DNA from: a bacterium
GTDB taxonomy: Bacteria; Patescibacteriota; Gracilibacteria; UBA1369; LOWO2-01-FULL-3
Reading direction: 5' to 3'
Assembly (NCBI GenBank): GCA_027622635.1
Contig: JAQBYK010000058.1
Coordinates: forward strand, 1 to 7,030
Length of the DNA: 7,030 bases
Shown: positions 1 through 5,982 of the stretch, piece by piece
Layout of the letters: the number at the start of each line of letters is the position of its first letter
Numbering within the stretch: the first letter of the stretch is position 1
Notes under the pieces: model-generated
The model's input: only the letters and a program-made list of their open reading frames with translations
Database searches by the model: none
Told to the model about the DNA's origin: nothing
Program-made: the position numbers and the translations under genes

Positions 1-230
1 TTGATGGAGAAAAGAAAGCCAGGAAGGCCGCCTAGTCACGGCATCCCCAACATTTGACAAAAGCTCTGGAGGAGAAAACAAAAGCATATCTGACGTCTTG
101 GCAGTTTTTTTAATTAAAAACTTGGATTTAGGAAATATAATTCTGGCATCTCTAAACTTTTAGGGAAATGACGCGTCTTCTCCTATGATTTTCTTATTTT
201 CTCCTCTCGTGAATGATGTTCATTACCCTC
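1..230. other. Upstream non-coding stretch, no convincing gene
   Basis: I see no supportable complete gene here. On the plus strand, frame 1 is open from the window edge to a TGA at 55-57 (tail ...RKPGRPPSHGIPNI), and frame 3 is open to a TAG at 33-35. Either could be the last residues of a gene lying before the window, but nothing distinguishes them. On the minus strand a frame is open from an ATG at 87 down to base 1 (29 codons, start MLLFSPPELL), also without support. A T-run at about 105-112 follows only a 3-bp inverted repeat (CTG/CAG), so I do not call a terminator. The DNA from about 100 to 215 is AT-rich. Confidence 0.5.
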
Positions 231-394
231 AACTGGTAGGCTTCTTGCTTCTCTTCTCTGTTTCCGCAATACTGCTCATCTAGGGTTGCTTTCTTGTGGC
301 GGTCGTGGCAAATTCGGTCGAACATTATCTCACCATGGAACAGAAATCCAATTGAAAATCCAACTAAACCTTAGCGCACTCTCCAAAAATTAAA
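231..394 (+). repeat. Leader copy A, diverged repeat of 5775-5955
   Basis: This leader of the aminotransferase operon matches the leader of the SDR gene in three collinear ungapped blocks. Block 1 is 241-274 against 5791-5824 (28 of 34 identical; identical first 14 bases CTTCTTGCTTCTCT and a shared CGCAATACTG end). Block 2 is GGTCGAAC at 316-323 against 5871-5878. Block 3 is 348-375 against 5902-5929 (21 of 28 identical, ending CTTAGC). The offsets between copies are 5550, 5555 and 5554, so spacing is kept to within 5 nt over about 135 bp. Similarity is weaker but visible between the blocks. The copy ends at the start codon of the aminotransferase. Common ancestry of the leaders is a strong inference; their function is not shown by the sequence. 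Confidence 0.75.
245..273 (+). promoter_or_regulatory. Candidate promoter of the glycan operon
   Basis: TTGCTT (245-250) and AATACT (268-273) are separated by 17 nt, the ideal sigma70 spacing. The -35 box matches the consensus at 3 of 6 positions and the -10 box at 4 of 6, including the key A2 and T6. Alone this would be weak. It is supported by the second leader, where the same two hexamers occur with the same spacing (5795-5823) while the centre of the spacer has diverged, the pattern expected for a conserved promoter. Transcription would begin near 280, giving a leader of about 115 nt. An alternative explanation is that the conserved block is an old coding remnant. Confidence 0.45.
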
Positions 395-1615
395 ATGGAT
401 AATACCTATCCTTTAAGACCTATTTGGGAAAATCCACATGGGAAATATTCTGGTCGGGAGTTGGAATATGTAAGCCAAGCCCTTGATTCAGAGGATATTG
501 AAAACAAAAAAAATCCCTGGACCAAACGGTTCGAACAAAAATTCGCCAGACTGATTGGAGCCGAATATGCCATAGCCGTAAACTCGGGAACTTCAGGTCT
601 CCATGCGGCATTGATAGCCGCCGGGGTCAACCCCGGTGATGAAGTGATAAGCCCTGGCATTACAGTCATAATGGATGCCGTTGCTACAATTCATGTTGGT
701 GCCACTCCAGTATTTGCTGACGTGAACCCTCACACACAGACTATTGACCCCGGAGATGTTCAGAAAAAAATTACGTCTAAAACCAAAGCCATTATTACCG
801 TTTCCCTTCAAGGCCTGCCCGTAGATATTGACCCCATTATGGCTTTGGCAAGCAAATACAACATCACGGTGATTGAAGATTCAGCCCAAACTCTTCTAGG
901 AAAATACAAAGGAAAAATAGCCGGCAGCTTAGGCCACATTGGGGTATTTAGTTTCGAGAATAAAAAGCATCTCACCACTGGAGGTGAGGGAGGCATGATT
1001 GTAACCAACCACAGAAAATTAGCCGAAGTTGCCAGAAAATTTGCTGGAATTGGGTATAAGAACCTCACTCCGGAAGCCAGCCGGATGGGATTACTACCAT
1101 CGGAATTTCAAGATCCCGACTATGAAAGATTTGATTCCATTGGGCTTAACTATCGGATGACAGAAATGAGTGCGGCTATTGGAATGGCCCAACTGGAACG
1201 GGTTCATGAAATAATTTCACGAAGACAGGCTATTGCTAAACTATTTGACGAAGCGATAGCAGATTGCGAATGGCTAGTCCCACAACAGACTCCAAAGGAT
1301 TATGAACATGCCTATTATACCTATGCCGTGGAGTATTCGGGACATGAAACCATTGGGCTTTCCTGGAAAGATTTCTACCATAAATATAAAGAGATGGGAG
1401 GAGATGGGTTTTATGGCGCATGTAAGGTTCCGTATCTCGAACCTGTCTTTCACAATCTGGAAATTAATGGGCATCGGTTTTCCAAGGGATTGTGCCCTGT
1501 TGCAGAAAACCTGCAACCCCGCCTAATGCAATTCAAAACCAATTACCGTGACATGGATGTGGCTGCCCACAAAGTAAAAATTCTTAAACAGCTCATTAAA
1601 AAATTTAAATCCTGA
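395..1615 (+). CDS. DegT/DnrJ/EryC1/StrS family PLP sugar aminotransferase
   Basis: A cytoplasmic fold-type I PLP enzyme that transfers an amino group, usually from glutamate, onto a keto group of a sugar (normally nucleotide-linked) or cyclitol. Visible features: phosphate-binding GTSGLH at residues 65-70; pyridine-contacting EDSAQ at 161-165, with Asp162 expected to hold the ring nitrogen; and FSFENKKHLTTGGEGG at 185-200, where Lys191 aligns with the Schiff-base lysine. The RMTEMSAAIGMAQLERV stretch (254-270) is typical of the family's dimer region. At 406 aa it is slightly longer than the usual 370-390. It is the first gene of an operon, 9 nt before the next. No Shine-Dalgarno is visible before the ATG; an in-frame TAA at 1-2 nt upstream (391-393, other frame phase) leaves this ATG the natural start, and homology begins close to it. 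The substrate is unknown. The neighbouring Gfo/Idh/MocA and TIM-barrel genes suggest a keto-sugar or inosose made by them. Confidence 0.95.
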   Translation: MDNTYPLRPIWENPHGKYSGRELEYVSQALDSEDIENKKNPWTKRFEQKFARLIGAEYAIAVNSGTSGLHAALIAAGVNPGDEVISPGITVIMDAVATIHVGATPVFADVNPHTQTIDPGDVQKKITSKTKAIITVSLQGLPVDIDPIMALASKYNITVIEDSAQTLLGKYKGKIAGSLGHIGVFSFENKKHLTTGGEGGMIVTNHRKLAEVARKFAGIGYKNLTPEASRMGLLPSEFQDPDYERFDSIGLNYRMTEMSAAIGMAQLERVHEIISRRQAIAKLFDEAIADCEWLVPQQTPKDYEHAYYTYAVEYSGHETIGLSWKDFYHKYKEMGGDGFYGACKVPYLEPVFHNLEINGHRFSKGLCPVAENLQPRLMQFKTNYRDMDVAAHKVKILKQLIKKFKS

Positions 1616-1624
1616 AAAAATATT

Positions 1625-2362
1625 ATGTCGAGACATTCAAATTTTTTTGGGTTTATCACCGTTCGGAGTCAATCCACAAGACTCCCAAGAAAATGTTTCT
1701 TAGAATTTGGGGAAGGGACAGTACTTGACCATATCATTAAAAGAACAAAATTTTTTGGAATAACCCCCGTGGTTTGTACTACCAACTTACCTGAAGACCA
1801 GGCCATTGAAGACATAGCTAAACGTCATGACGCCTTTTGTTTTAAGGGAAGCGAAAGAGATAAGCTCAAAAGATGGAGGGACGCCTGTGATTTTTTTAGT
1901 ATTAAAGCCTTCCATACCATTGATGCGGATGACCCTTTTTTTGATGGAGATCTTGCCCAAAAAAGCATGGACCTTCTCTTAAGTCGTTCTTTAGATGTGG
2001 TTTATCCTTCAGAAGAAACATATTTGGCCAGTATGGGGTACTCCATTAAGGCAGATATTTTGAAAAAGGCTTGTTTGTTAAAGATTGACGATGACACTGA
2101 AATGATGTGGTACTTTTTAGAAAAAGTCCCAGGGTTCAACGCTGCCCCACTCTTTGTCCCTGATGCAAGAATCCGAAATGTTAGGCTTACTCTAGATTAT
2201 GAAGAAGATTACTGGCTTCTCCGAACCGTATTACGAATATTAGGTCCTAATGTTAAGAGAGATCAAATCGAGGATCTTTTCATCAAAAACCCTGAACTCT
2301 TTTTAGTAAATTGGTTTAGAAATGAAGAGTGGAAGAGTCGTCAGTTAGCCAAGAAGATTTGA
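1625..2362 (+). CDS. SpsF-like cytidylyltransferase-family protein
   Basis: Resembles the SpsF / acylneuraminate cytidylyltransferase group of GT-A-fold nucleotidyltransferases, which activate sugars as nucleotide derivatives (often CMP). The N-terminal nucleotide-binding signature is visible as FITVRSQSTRLPRK (residues 10-23; Arg14, Arg19, Lys23), followed by TVLDHIIKR (32-40) and CTTNLPEDQAIEDIAK (51-66). FKGSERDKLKRW (73-84) matches the FRGSExDxLxRY region of SpsF proteins. HTIDADDPFFD (97-107) occupies the place of the family's RITGDCPLID metal-binding segment but is divergent. RLTLDYEEDYWLL (187-199) matches the late R(L/V)TxDxxED motif. At 245 aa the length is normal for the family. No good Shine-Dalgarno precedes the ATG, and the next gene starts 1 nt after the TGA, implying translational coupling. 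The family is well supported; nucleotide and sugar specificity are not. Confidence 0.85.
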   Translation: MSRHSNFFGFITVRSQSTRLPRKCFLEFGEGTVLDHIIKRTKFFGITPVVCTTNLPEDQAIEDIAKRHDAFCFKGSERDKLKRWRDACDFFSIKAFHTIDADDPFFDGDLAQKSMDLLLSRSLDVVYPSEETYLASMGYSIKADILKKACLLKIDDDTEMMWYFLEKVPGFNAAPLFVPDARIRNVRLTLDYEEDYWLLRTVLRILGPNVKRDQIEDLFIKNPELFLVNWFRNEEWKSRQLAKKI

Positions 2363-2363
2363 C

Positions 2364-3185
2364 ATGTCCAAACACTTGATGGGAATTGTACAGGGAAGAC
2401 TTACACAACCTCCAGATTATTCGCTCCAATACTTTCCTCAAGAAAATTGGAGGGAGGAATTTCAATTAGCCTCTTCCATTGGCTTGGATTACATTGAGTT
2501 TTTTGCGGAACGAACTCACAATCCCAAAAATCCCATATGGTCAAAAGAAGGATTGGATGAAATTAAAGATCTTTGTCGAGTTAATGGCCTAACCCCACAT
2601 ACTATCTGCAATGATTATGTTATTGATAGCAGCTTGATCGACCAAGACGACTCTATTGATCAAACAATACAATTAATGATGAATGCGTCCTCAATAGGAA
2701 TTAAAAAATTGATACTTCCCTTAATGGAAAAAAGCGAAATCACAAAAACGAATTGCGAAGGATTTTTTGAACCTTTACGAAAAATTGCACGCCATGCCGA
2801 AAAACAATCTATCCTGGTTTGTCTAGAGACTTTACTTGATGGCTCTTCATTGCTTACTTTTTTGCAAAAGCTCCGACTCTCTAATGTTATGGCATGTTTT
2901 GATACTGGCAATAGAGCTGGATTGGGGCAGGATCTTGAGTCTGATATTTCTTTATTAAACCAACATATTTGCCATGTTCATATCAAAGATAAAAATATTC
3001 ACAATCAAAATGTCTTTCTTGGAACAGGAGAGGTCAATTTCCATACTGCTATCAAGGCTATCCTAAAAATAGGCTATCGGGGTGGGTTTACGTTTGAAAC
3101 TTTTCGTGGACGAGATCCCTTAACCACCGCCAAATACCATTATTCTTTTATTCAGTTTTTTTTACATGAATTGTCTTCTGAATAA
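2364..3185 (+). CDS. Xylose-isomerase-like TIM-barrel isomerase/epimerase
   Basis: A member of the AP-endonuclease-2 / xylose isomerase-like TIM-barrel superfamily (sugar phosphate isomerase/epimerase, IolE/IolI-like). These are metal-dependent enzymes that move or invert groups on keto sugars or inososes. The four expected metal ligands can be placed: Glu155 in CLETL, Asp180 in CFDTGN, a histidine in HVHIKDK (His204 or His206), and Glu245 in FTFETFRG. The opening GIVQGRL (7-13) and the GTGEVNF stretch (220-226) are also typical. At 273 aa it is full length. It starts 1 nt after the upstream stop and its last 20 nt overlap the next gene, so it is the third gene of the operon. A weak AAGAAG lies about 8 nt before the ATG. 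The superfamily is clear; the reaction is not, and a dehydratase role (as in IolE) is an alternative. Confidence 0.88.
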   Translation: MSKHLMGIVQGRLTQPPDYSLQYFPQENWREEFQLASSIGLDYIEFFAERTHNPKNPIWSKEGLDEIKDLCRVNGLTPHTICNDYVIDSSLIDQDDSIDQTIQLMMNASSIGIKKLILPLMEKSEITKTNCEGFFEPLRKIARHAEKQSILVCLETLLDGSSLLTFLQKLRLSNVMACFDTGNRAGLGQDLESDISLLNQHICHVHIKDKNIHNQNVFLGTGEVNFHTAIKAILKIGYRGGFTFETFRGRDPLTTAKYHYSFIQFFLHELSSE

Positions 3186-4221
3186 AATCAAAAAGGTCTT
3201 GTTTGTAGGCTTAGGCGGAGCTGGGCAACGGCACCTGCGAATTTTCAGTCAACTTCTTCCTCCTAGCACAAAATTTTTAGCTTTTCGCTCAACTTCTCAT
3301 ACTCCCCTTTTAAATCCAGATTTCACCGTTGTGAAAAACTTTACCATTGAGGACAAGTTTGGATTAACACTATTTGATTCATTAGAGGAAGCGTTTCAGG
3401 ACCCCCCCGATTTGATAGTTATCTCTAATCCCACATCTATGCATTTGAAGGTTGCCCAAAAAGCCGTAGAAAATCACATCAATATATTTGTTGAAAAACC
3501 TTTATCCCATAGTATGGTAGGGGTTAATGAATTTAAATCTCTTACCCTAAAAAATCAGGTATGCTTTTTCATTGCCTATCAACGACGGTTTCACCCTCTT
3601 TTACAAAAAATCAAAAAACTCCTCACCGAAGAGGCCTTGGGGAAAATCATATCGGCCGTGTTTAATGTTGGATCTTTTCTTCCATCTTGGCATCCCTATG
3701 AAGATTTTCGGCGCTTGTATGCTTTTCGAAAAGAAATGGGAGGCGGAGTACTCTTAACGGAAATTCATGAAATTGATCTCTGCTTTTGGTTTTTTGGCCC
3801 TCCAGAGTTTGTTATTTGCGCTGGAGGGAATTATTCAGAGGTTTCCATGGATGTTGAAGATACTTCTCATTTAACTTTGGGATACCCGACATTTTCAATC
3901 CAAGTAAATCTTTGCTTCATGCAGAAACATATCCAACGAGACATGAGAATAATTGGTTCAAAGGGGTATATTGAATGGTCAGCCACAGGCAACAGACTTC
4001 TCTGGATTGATTACATTAATAATAAAACACATGATTTATCTGACCCAAGTTATACAAATGATCACATGTTTACCTCTCAGGCAAATTATTTCTTAAATGA
4101 TTTCAAACTCTCCGACTCAGTTAAACAGTTAGAATCGGCATGTTCATCTTTAGCGGTTGTTGATGCGGCCAAACGCTCTATAACACATGGCAAACGTGTC
4201 TTTTTAGATTCCTTAGACTAA
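3166..4221 (+). CDS. Gfo/Idh/MocA family oxidoreductase
   Basis: A cytoplasmic NAD(P)-dependent dehydrogenase of the glucose-fructose oxidoreductase / inositol dehydrogenase family, oxidising or reducing a hydroxyl or keto group on a sugar, sugar phosphate, nucleotide sugar or cyclitol. The N-terminal Rossmann motif is VGLGGAGQRH (14-23). EKPL at 110-113 contains the catalytic lysine (Lys111). GGGVLLTEIHEIDL (192-205) corresponds to the family GGGxLxDxGxHxxD motif, giving His201 and Asp204. GSKGYIEW (264-271) is the usual C-terminal beta-sheet strand. At 351 aa it is full length. The ATG lies inside the preceding gene (20-nt overlap). No later start would keep the first beta strand, so this start is favoured despite the missing Shine-Dalgarno. 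Its GAC-TAA end lies within the target duplication of the adjacent insertion sequence; the same stop would form without the element, so the protein is not altered. Confidence 0.92.
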   Translation: MNCLLNKIKKVLFVGLGGAGQRHLRIFSQLLPPSTKFLAFRSTSHTPLLNPDFTVVKNFTIEDKFGLTLFDSLEEAFQDPPDLIVISNPTSMHLKVAQKAVENHINIFVEKPLSHSMVGVNEFKSLTLKNQVCFFIAYQRRFHPLLQKIKKLLTEEALGKIISAVFNVGSFLPSWHPYEDFRRLYAFRKEMGGGVLLTEIHEIDLCFWFFGPPEFVICAGGNYSEVSMDVEDTSHLTLGYPTFSIQVNLCFMQKHIQRDMRIIGSKGYIEWSATGNRLLWIDYINNKTHDLSDPSYTNDHMFTSQANYFLNDFKLSDSVKQLESACSSLAVVDAAKRSITHGKRVFLDSLD

Positions 4222-4223
4222 CA
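4216..4223. repeat. Left target-site duplication of the IS
   Basis: GACTAACA lies immediately outside the left inverted repeat. Its partner GACTAAAA (5609-5616) lies immediately outside the right one. Eight bases is the duplication length usual for ISL3 elements. The single mismatch (7 of 8) suggests drift since insertion. The duplicated bases include the last sense codon and stop codon of the oxidoreductase gene. Confidence 0.8.
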
Positions 4224-4249
4224 GGCTCTTCTCCCAAACGAGTGGGTAA
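4224..4249 (+). repeat. Left terminal inverted repeat of the IS
   Basis: This begins GGCTCTTCTCC and ends GAGTGGGTAA. It pairs with the reverse complement of 5583-5608 with mismatches only at positions 3, 12, 15 and 16. It starts 2 nt after the oxidoreductase stop codon. Confidence 0.92.
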
Positions 4250-4272
4250 TTTTGTCTCGATTGATACCTTTT

Positions 4273-5526
4273 TCAGATTTCCGGCAGCATGCACGTCAGG
4301 ATTTTTAAACGTAAATATTCTTCGTCTCGGAGACCATAGGCCCGTCTCTGCAGAACACGGATTTTGTTGTTCAGTCCTTCTACAAAGCCCAAGGGCACTT
4401 TGTTCTCAGGTCTGCAGTAGGCCGCGATGCCGTCCCAGTGCCGATCGCTCATCTCAGCAAACGCTTCATAGGGGGCCAGCCGCTGCCACTTCAAAGATGC
4501 CTTCCAGTTTTCAAAAAACTTCCGGGCCCATCCCTCTTTCTCGTAGTCCAAGAGTTGACCGAACGACTCCTTGAGCAGATAGGCGGTGTTCAGCCGCTTG
4601 TTGGCCAGAAGCAGTTGCTTCAGCGCCTTGCGTCCATCCAGGGTCAGATTCTGCCGGTGGGCGAGCAGCGTGTATTTCTGCCCATTGATGTAAGCGCGAG
4701 CCTGACCGGTCAGCCTGGCGTACTCACTTTTGCGGACTTTGTCGAGTGCCTCCCCCAGGTGACGCAGGAGGTGGAACTTGTCGAAGAGAATAGCCGCCTG
4801 TGGCGCATGATTGGGCTTGAGGGTGGAGGTGCGGAAGGCTTTCCACATGTCCATCACGGCCAGTCGAATCCGCTTGCGCTTCTTGGGTCCCAGCCACGGA
4901 TAGAACTGATCCATGCTGGCTTCCGAACGGTCCTTCCCTCCAAACCAAATCGGCCGCCGCCGCAACAGATCGCTCACGACGATTCGGTAAGTATGTCCTC
5001 GCTTGATCGAGACTTCATCAATCCCGATCACCACTGGCCCCGGTAGGCCGACGCGCCGCAGTTGCTCGCGCATGTACTGCTTGTCGAACTCCTTGACCGT
5101 CTTCCAATCCAGCGCCAACTCTTTTGCCACGCCTTGGAGCGTAGACCCGCGGCACCGCCTCCCGACATAACACGCAAACCGCTTCGTGTACAAGGGGTTG
5201 CTCGAAATCCAGGGAAGTCGCTCTTGCTTCACCGAATCACATCGTTGGCAGAAAACACGCCGAAGCTCCACTTCCAGATAGACCCGGGTATCCCCACAGG
5301 AGAGATCCCGAATCTGGCGCACCTTACGGTCGTAAAAGCTCCGATGCAGAAGGCCGCATGTGCCGCAGATTGTTTTTCCCCCATCGCAGAAGCCGCAGGA
5401 TCCGGCTCTTCGGATCACCAAAGCAGCCTCGCACCTGACGCTCAGGACGAAATCCAGGGAAACGATAGGCATCCTCAAGTCTCTTCGTTTTTCGCATCCG
5501 CGAAACATACCACTTTTCCCCATCAC
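4273..5526 (-). CDS. ISL3-family DDE transposase
   Basis: Catalyses cut-and-paste type movement of the surrounding element. The N-terminal part has a zinc ribbon CGFCDGGKTICGTC (Cys44, 47, 54, 57) followed by FCQRC (Cys93, 96), then a helix-turn-helix-like stretch around 122-150 that would bind the terminal repeats. The catalytic acids of the RNase-H-like core can be placed at Asp170 (IGIDE), Asp226 (AVMDMWKAF) and Glu383 (FVEGLNNKIR), with the conserved FDKFHLLRHL at 248-257. The protein is full length with no frameshift, so it may be active. The start is uncertain: the first ATG (5526) has no Shine-Dalgarno. Met7 (5508) has a GGGGA ahead of it, and Met19 (MPIVSLDF, codon 5472-5470) has AAGAGA about 7 nt ahead and fits where homology usually starts. 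It runs convergently with the oxidoreductase gene, 51 nt apart. Confidence 0.95.
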   Translation of the reverse strand: MMGKSGMFRGCEKRRDLRMPIVSLDFVLSVRCEAALVIRRAGSCGFCDGGKTICGTCGLLHRSFYDRKVRQIRDLSCGDTRVYLEVELRRVFCQRCDSVKQERLPWISSNPLYTKRFACYVGRRCRGSTLQGVAKELALDWKTVKEFDKQYMREQLRRVGLPGPVVIGIDEVSIKRGHTYRIVVSDLLRRRPIWFGGKDRSEASMDQFYPWLGPKKRKRIRLAVMDMWKAFRTSTLKPNHAPQAAILFDKFHLLRHLGEALDKVRKSEYARLTGQARAYINGQKYTLLAHRQNLTLDGRKALKQLLLANKRLNTAYLLKESFGQLLDYEKEGWARKFFENWKASLKWQRLAPYEAFAEMSDRHWDGIAAYCRPENKVPLGFVEGLNNKIRVLQRRAYGLRDEEYLRLKILTCMLPEI

Positions 5527-5582
5527 GTTAAACTCGTAAACCCCTTGCCTAGAGCTTCTCTCATTTACCTTCCTGCCCTATT

Positions 5583-5608
5583 TTACCCACTCACTTTGGA
5601 GAAGACCC
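5583..5608 (-). repeat. Right terminal inverted repeat of the IS
   Basis: Read on the minus strand from 5608, this begins GGGTCTTCTCC and ends GAGTGGGTAA, matching the left end at 22 of 26 positions. The outer end abuts GACTAAAA, the right copy of the target duplication. Confidence 0.92.
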
Positions 5609-5616
5609 GACTAAAA
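5609..5616. repeat. Right target-site duplication of the IS
   Basis: GACTAAAA, one base different from the left copy GACTAACA. Joined directly to the oxidoreductase gene it would recreate the same GAC-TAA ending, so the pre-insertion gene had the same C-terminus. Confidence 0.8.
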
Positions 5617-5774
5617 ATATAGCTAATCCTCCTGCCTTTTTAATCACTTTGGCAGACCAAAAATTCGGGAAAACCAATGAAAATATTTTGTGAGCTAAGG
5701 CCAAAGTTTGGTGGAATTCTTAACGGTTCAGGTATGCTCTACATTATACTGTTTTGGTCGAATAATCTGTACGG
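5617..5774. other. Spacer between IS and second leader, no convincing gene
   Basis: AT-rich DNA linking the insertion sequence to the SDR leader. A CTGCC/GGCAG inverted repeat (about 5630-5655) has a long loop and no T-tract, so I do not call a terminator. A TATACT hexamer at 5745-5750 has no good -35 partner. A plus-strand open frame of 51 codons starts at 5677 (MKIFCELRPK) and ends at 5832, inside the leader repeat. It has no Shine-Dalgarno and I treat it as chance or a remnant. Confidence 0.4.
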
Positions 5775-5955
5775 GACCCAATCGGAAAGTCTTCTTGCTT
5801 CTCTAAATGGTTTTCGCAATACTGTTTCTTAAGTAGCTTCTTTCCCCTGGAGGGGATGATGTCCTTTCTTGGTCGAACGTCGTCCCGTCACAGTGGAGGA
5901 GCCACTTCAAATTTTAACTTAATCTTAGCCCAAGCTCGTAGAAATTCTCATGAAA
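5775..5955 (+). repeat. Leader copy B, diverged repeat of 231-394
   Basis: Upstream region of the SDR gene, sharing three collinear blocks with the aminotransferase leader: 5791-5824, GGTCGAAC at 5871-5878, and 5902-5929. Between blocks 1 and 2 it carries a short perfect hairpin, TCCCC-TGGA-GGGGA (5843-5856), that copy A lacks. The ATG at 5950 falls within 1 nt of where the aminotransferase ATG sits in copy A. This copy therefore seems to be a whole leader including its former start codon, now placed ahead of a different gene. Confidence 0.75.
5795..5823 (+). promoter_or_regulatory. Candidate promoter of the SDR unit
   Basis: TTGCTT (5795-5800), 17-nt spacer, AATACT (5818-5823). Both hexamers and the spacing are identical to those at 245-273, while bases 5805-5809 in the spacer differ at every position. 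Start of transcription would be near 5830, leaving a leader of about 150 nt. It lies about 190 bp beyond the insertion sequence, so the SDR unit should be transcribed independently of the upstream operon. Confidence 0.45.
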
Positions 5956-5982
5956 ATGGTTCGTGAAATTGAGGGTGCATAG
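5950..5982 (+). CDS. 10-codon mini-ORF abutting the SDR start
   Basis: MKMVREIEGA followed by TAG at 5980-5982; the SDR ATG follows directly at 5983 in the same frame. The ATG at 5950 lines up with the aminotransferase start codon in the other leader copy. The last codons of the mini-ORF contain the GAGGG that serves as the SDR ribosome-binding site. It could be a leader peptide that couples translation, or simply the truncated remnant of a gene once attached to this leader. No Shine-Dalgarno precedes it. Existence as a translated product is unproven. Confidence 0.3.
   Translation: MKMVREIEGA
5971..5975 (+). promoter_or_regulatory. Ribosome-binding site of the SDR gene
   Basis: GAGGG lies 7 nt before the ATG at 5983 and fixes that start. 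It is the only clear Shine-Dalgarno among the glycan genes in the window. Confidence 0.75.

Larger units (their letters stand above)
4224..5608 (-). mobile_element. Complete ISL3-family insertion sequence, 1385 bp
   Basis: A complete element bounded by 26-bp imperfect inverted repeats (22 of 26 identical) and an 8-bp flanking duplication (7 of 8 identical). It carries one transposase gene on the minus strand that fills almost its whole length. Length, terminal sequence (GGcTCTTC... with inner GAGTGGGTAA) and duplication size all fit ISL3. The element is richer in G+C than the genes on both sides, so it probably came from, or is adapted to, a different base composition than this glycan locus. 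It separates the four-gene operon from the SDR unit. Because the SDR has its own candidate promoter beyond the right end, the insertion need not silence it. Confidence 0.93.

Noticed and set aside
95..112. Possible rho-independent terminator before the T-run
   Set aside because: Only a 3-bp inverted repeat precedes the T-run, too weak to form a stable hairpin.
298..308. GGCGGTCGTGG resembling the ops element (GGCGGTAG core) of JUMPstart leaders
   Set aside because: It mismatches the ops core, and the aligned part of the second leader (GGAGGGGATGATG) does not conserve it, so it is not supported as an RfaH-type recruitment site.
406..1526. Several overlapping open frames on both strands within the aminotransferase gene
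   Set aside because: These are shadows of a gene with complete catalytic motifs; none has a start signal or recognisable domain.
4438..5622. Two long plus-strand open frames (4438-5046 and 5062-5622)
   Set aside because: Both lie antisense to the transposase gene (the second runs on through the right IS end); the GC-rich coding strand produces stop-free antisense frames. The transposase has all its family motifs.
5609..5982. Possible integron attC or CRISPR-like structure between IS and SDR
   Set aside because: There are no paired core sites, and no regularly spaced direct repeats; the repeated signal is the single leader copy shared with 231-394.
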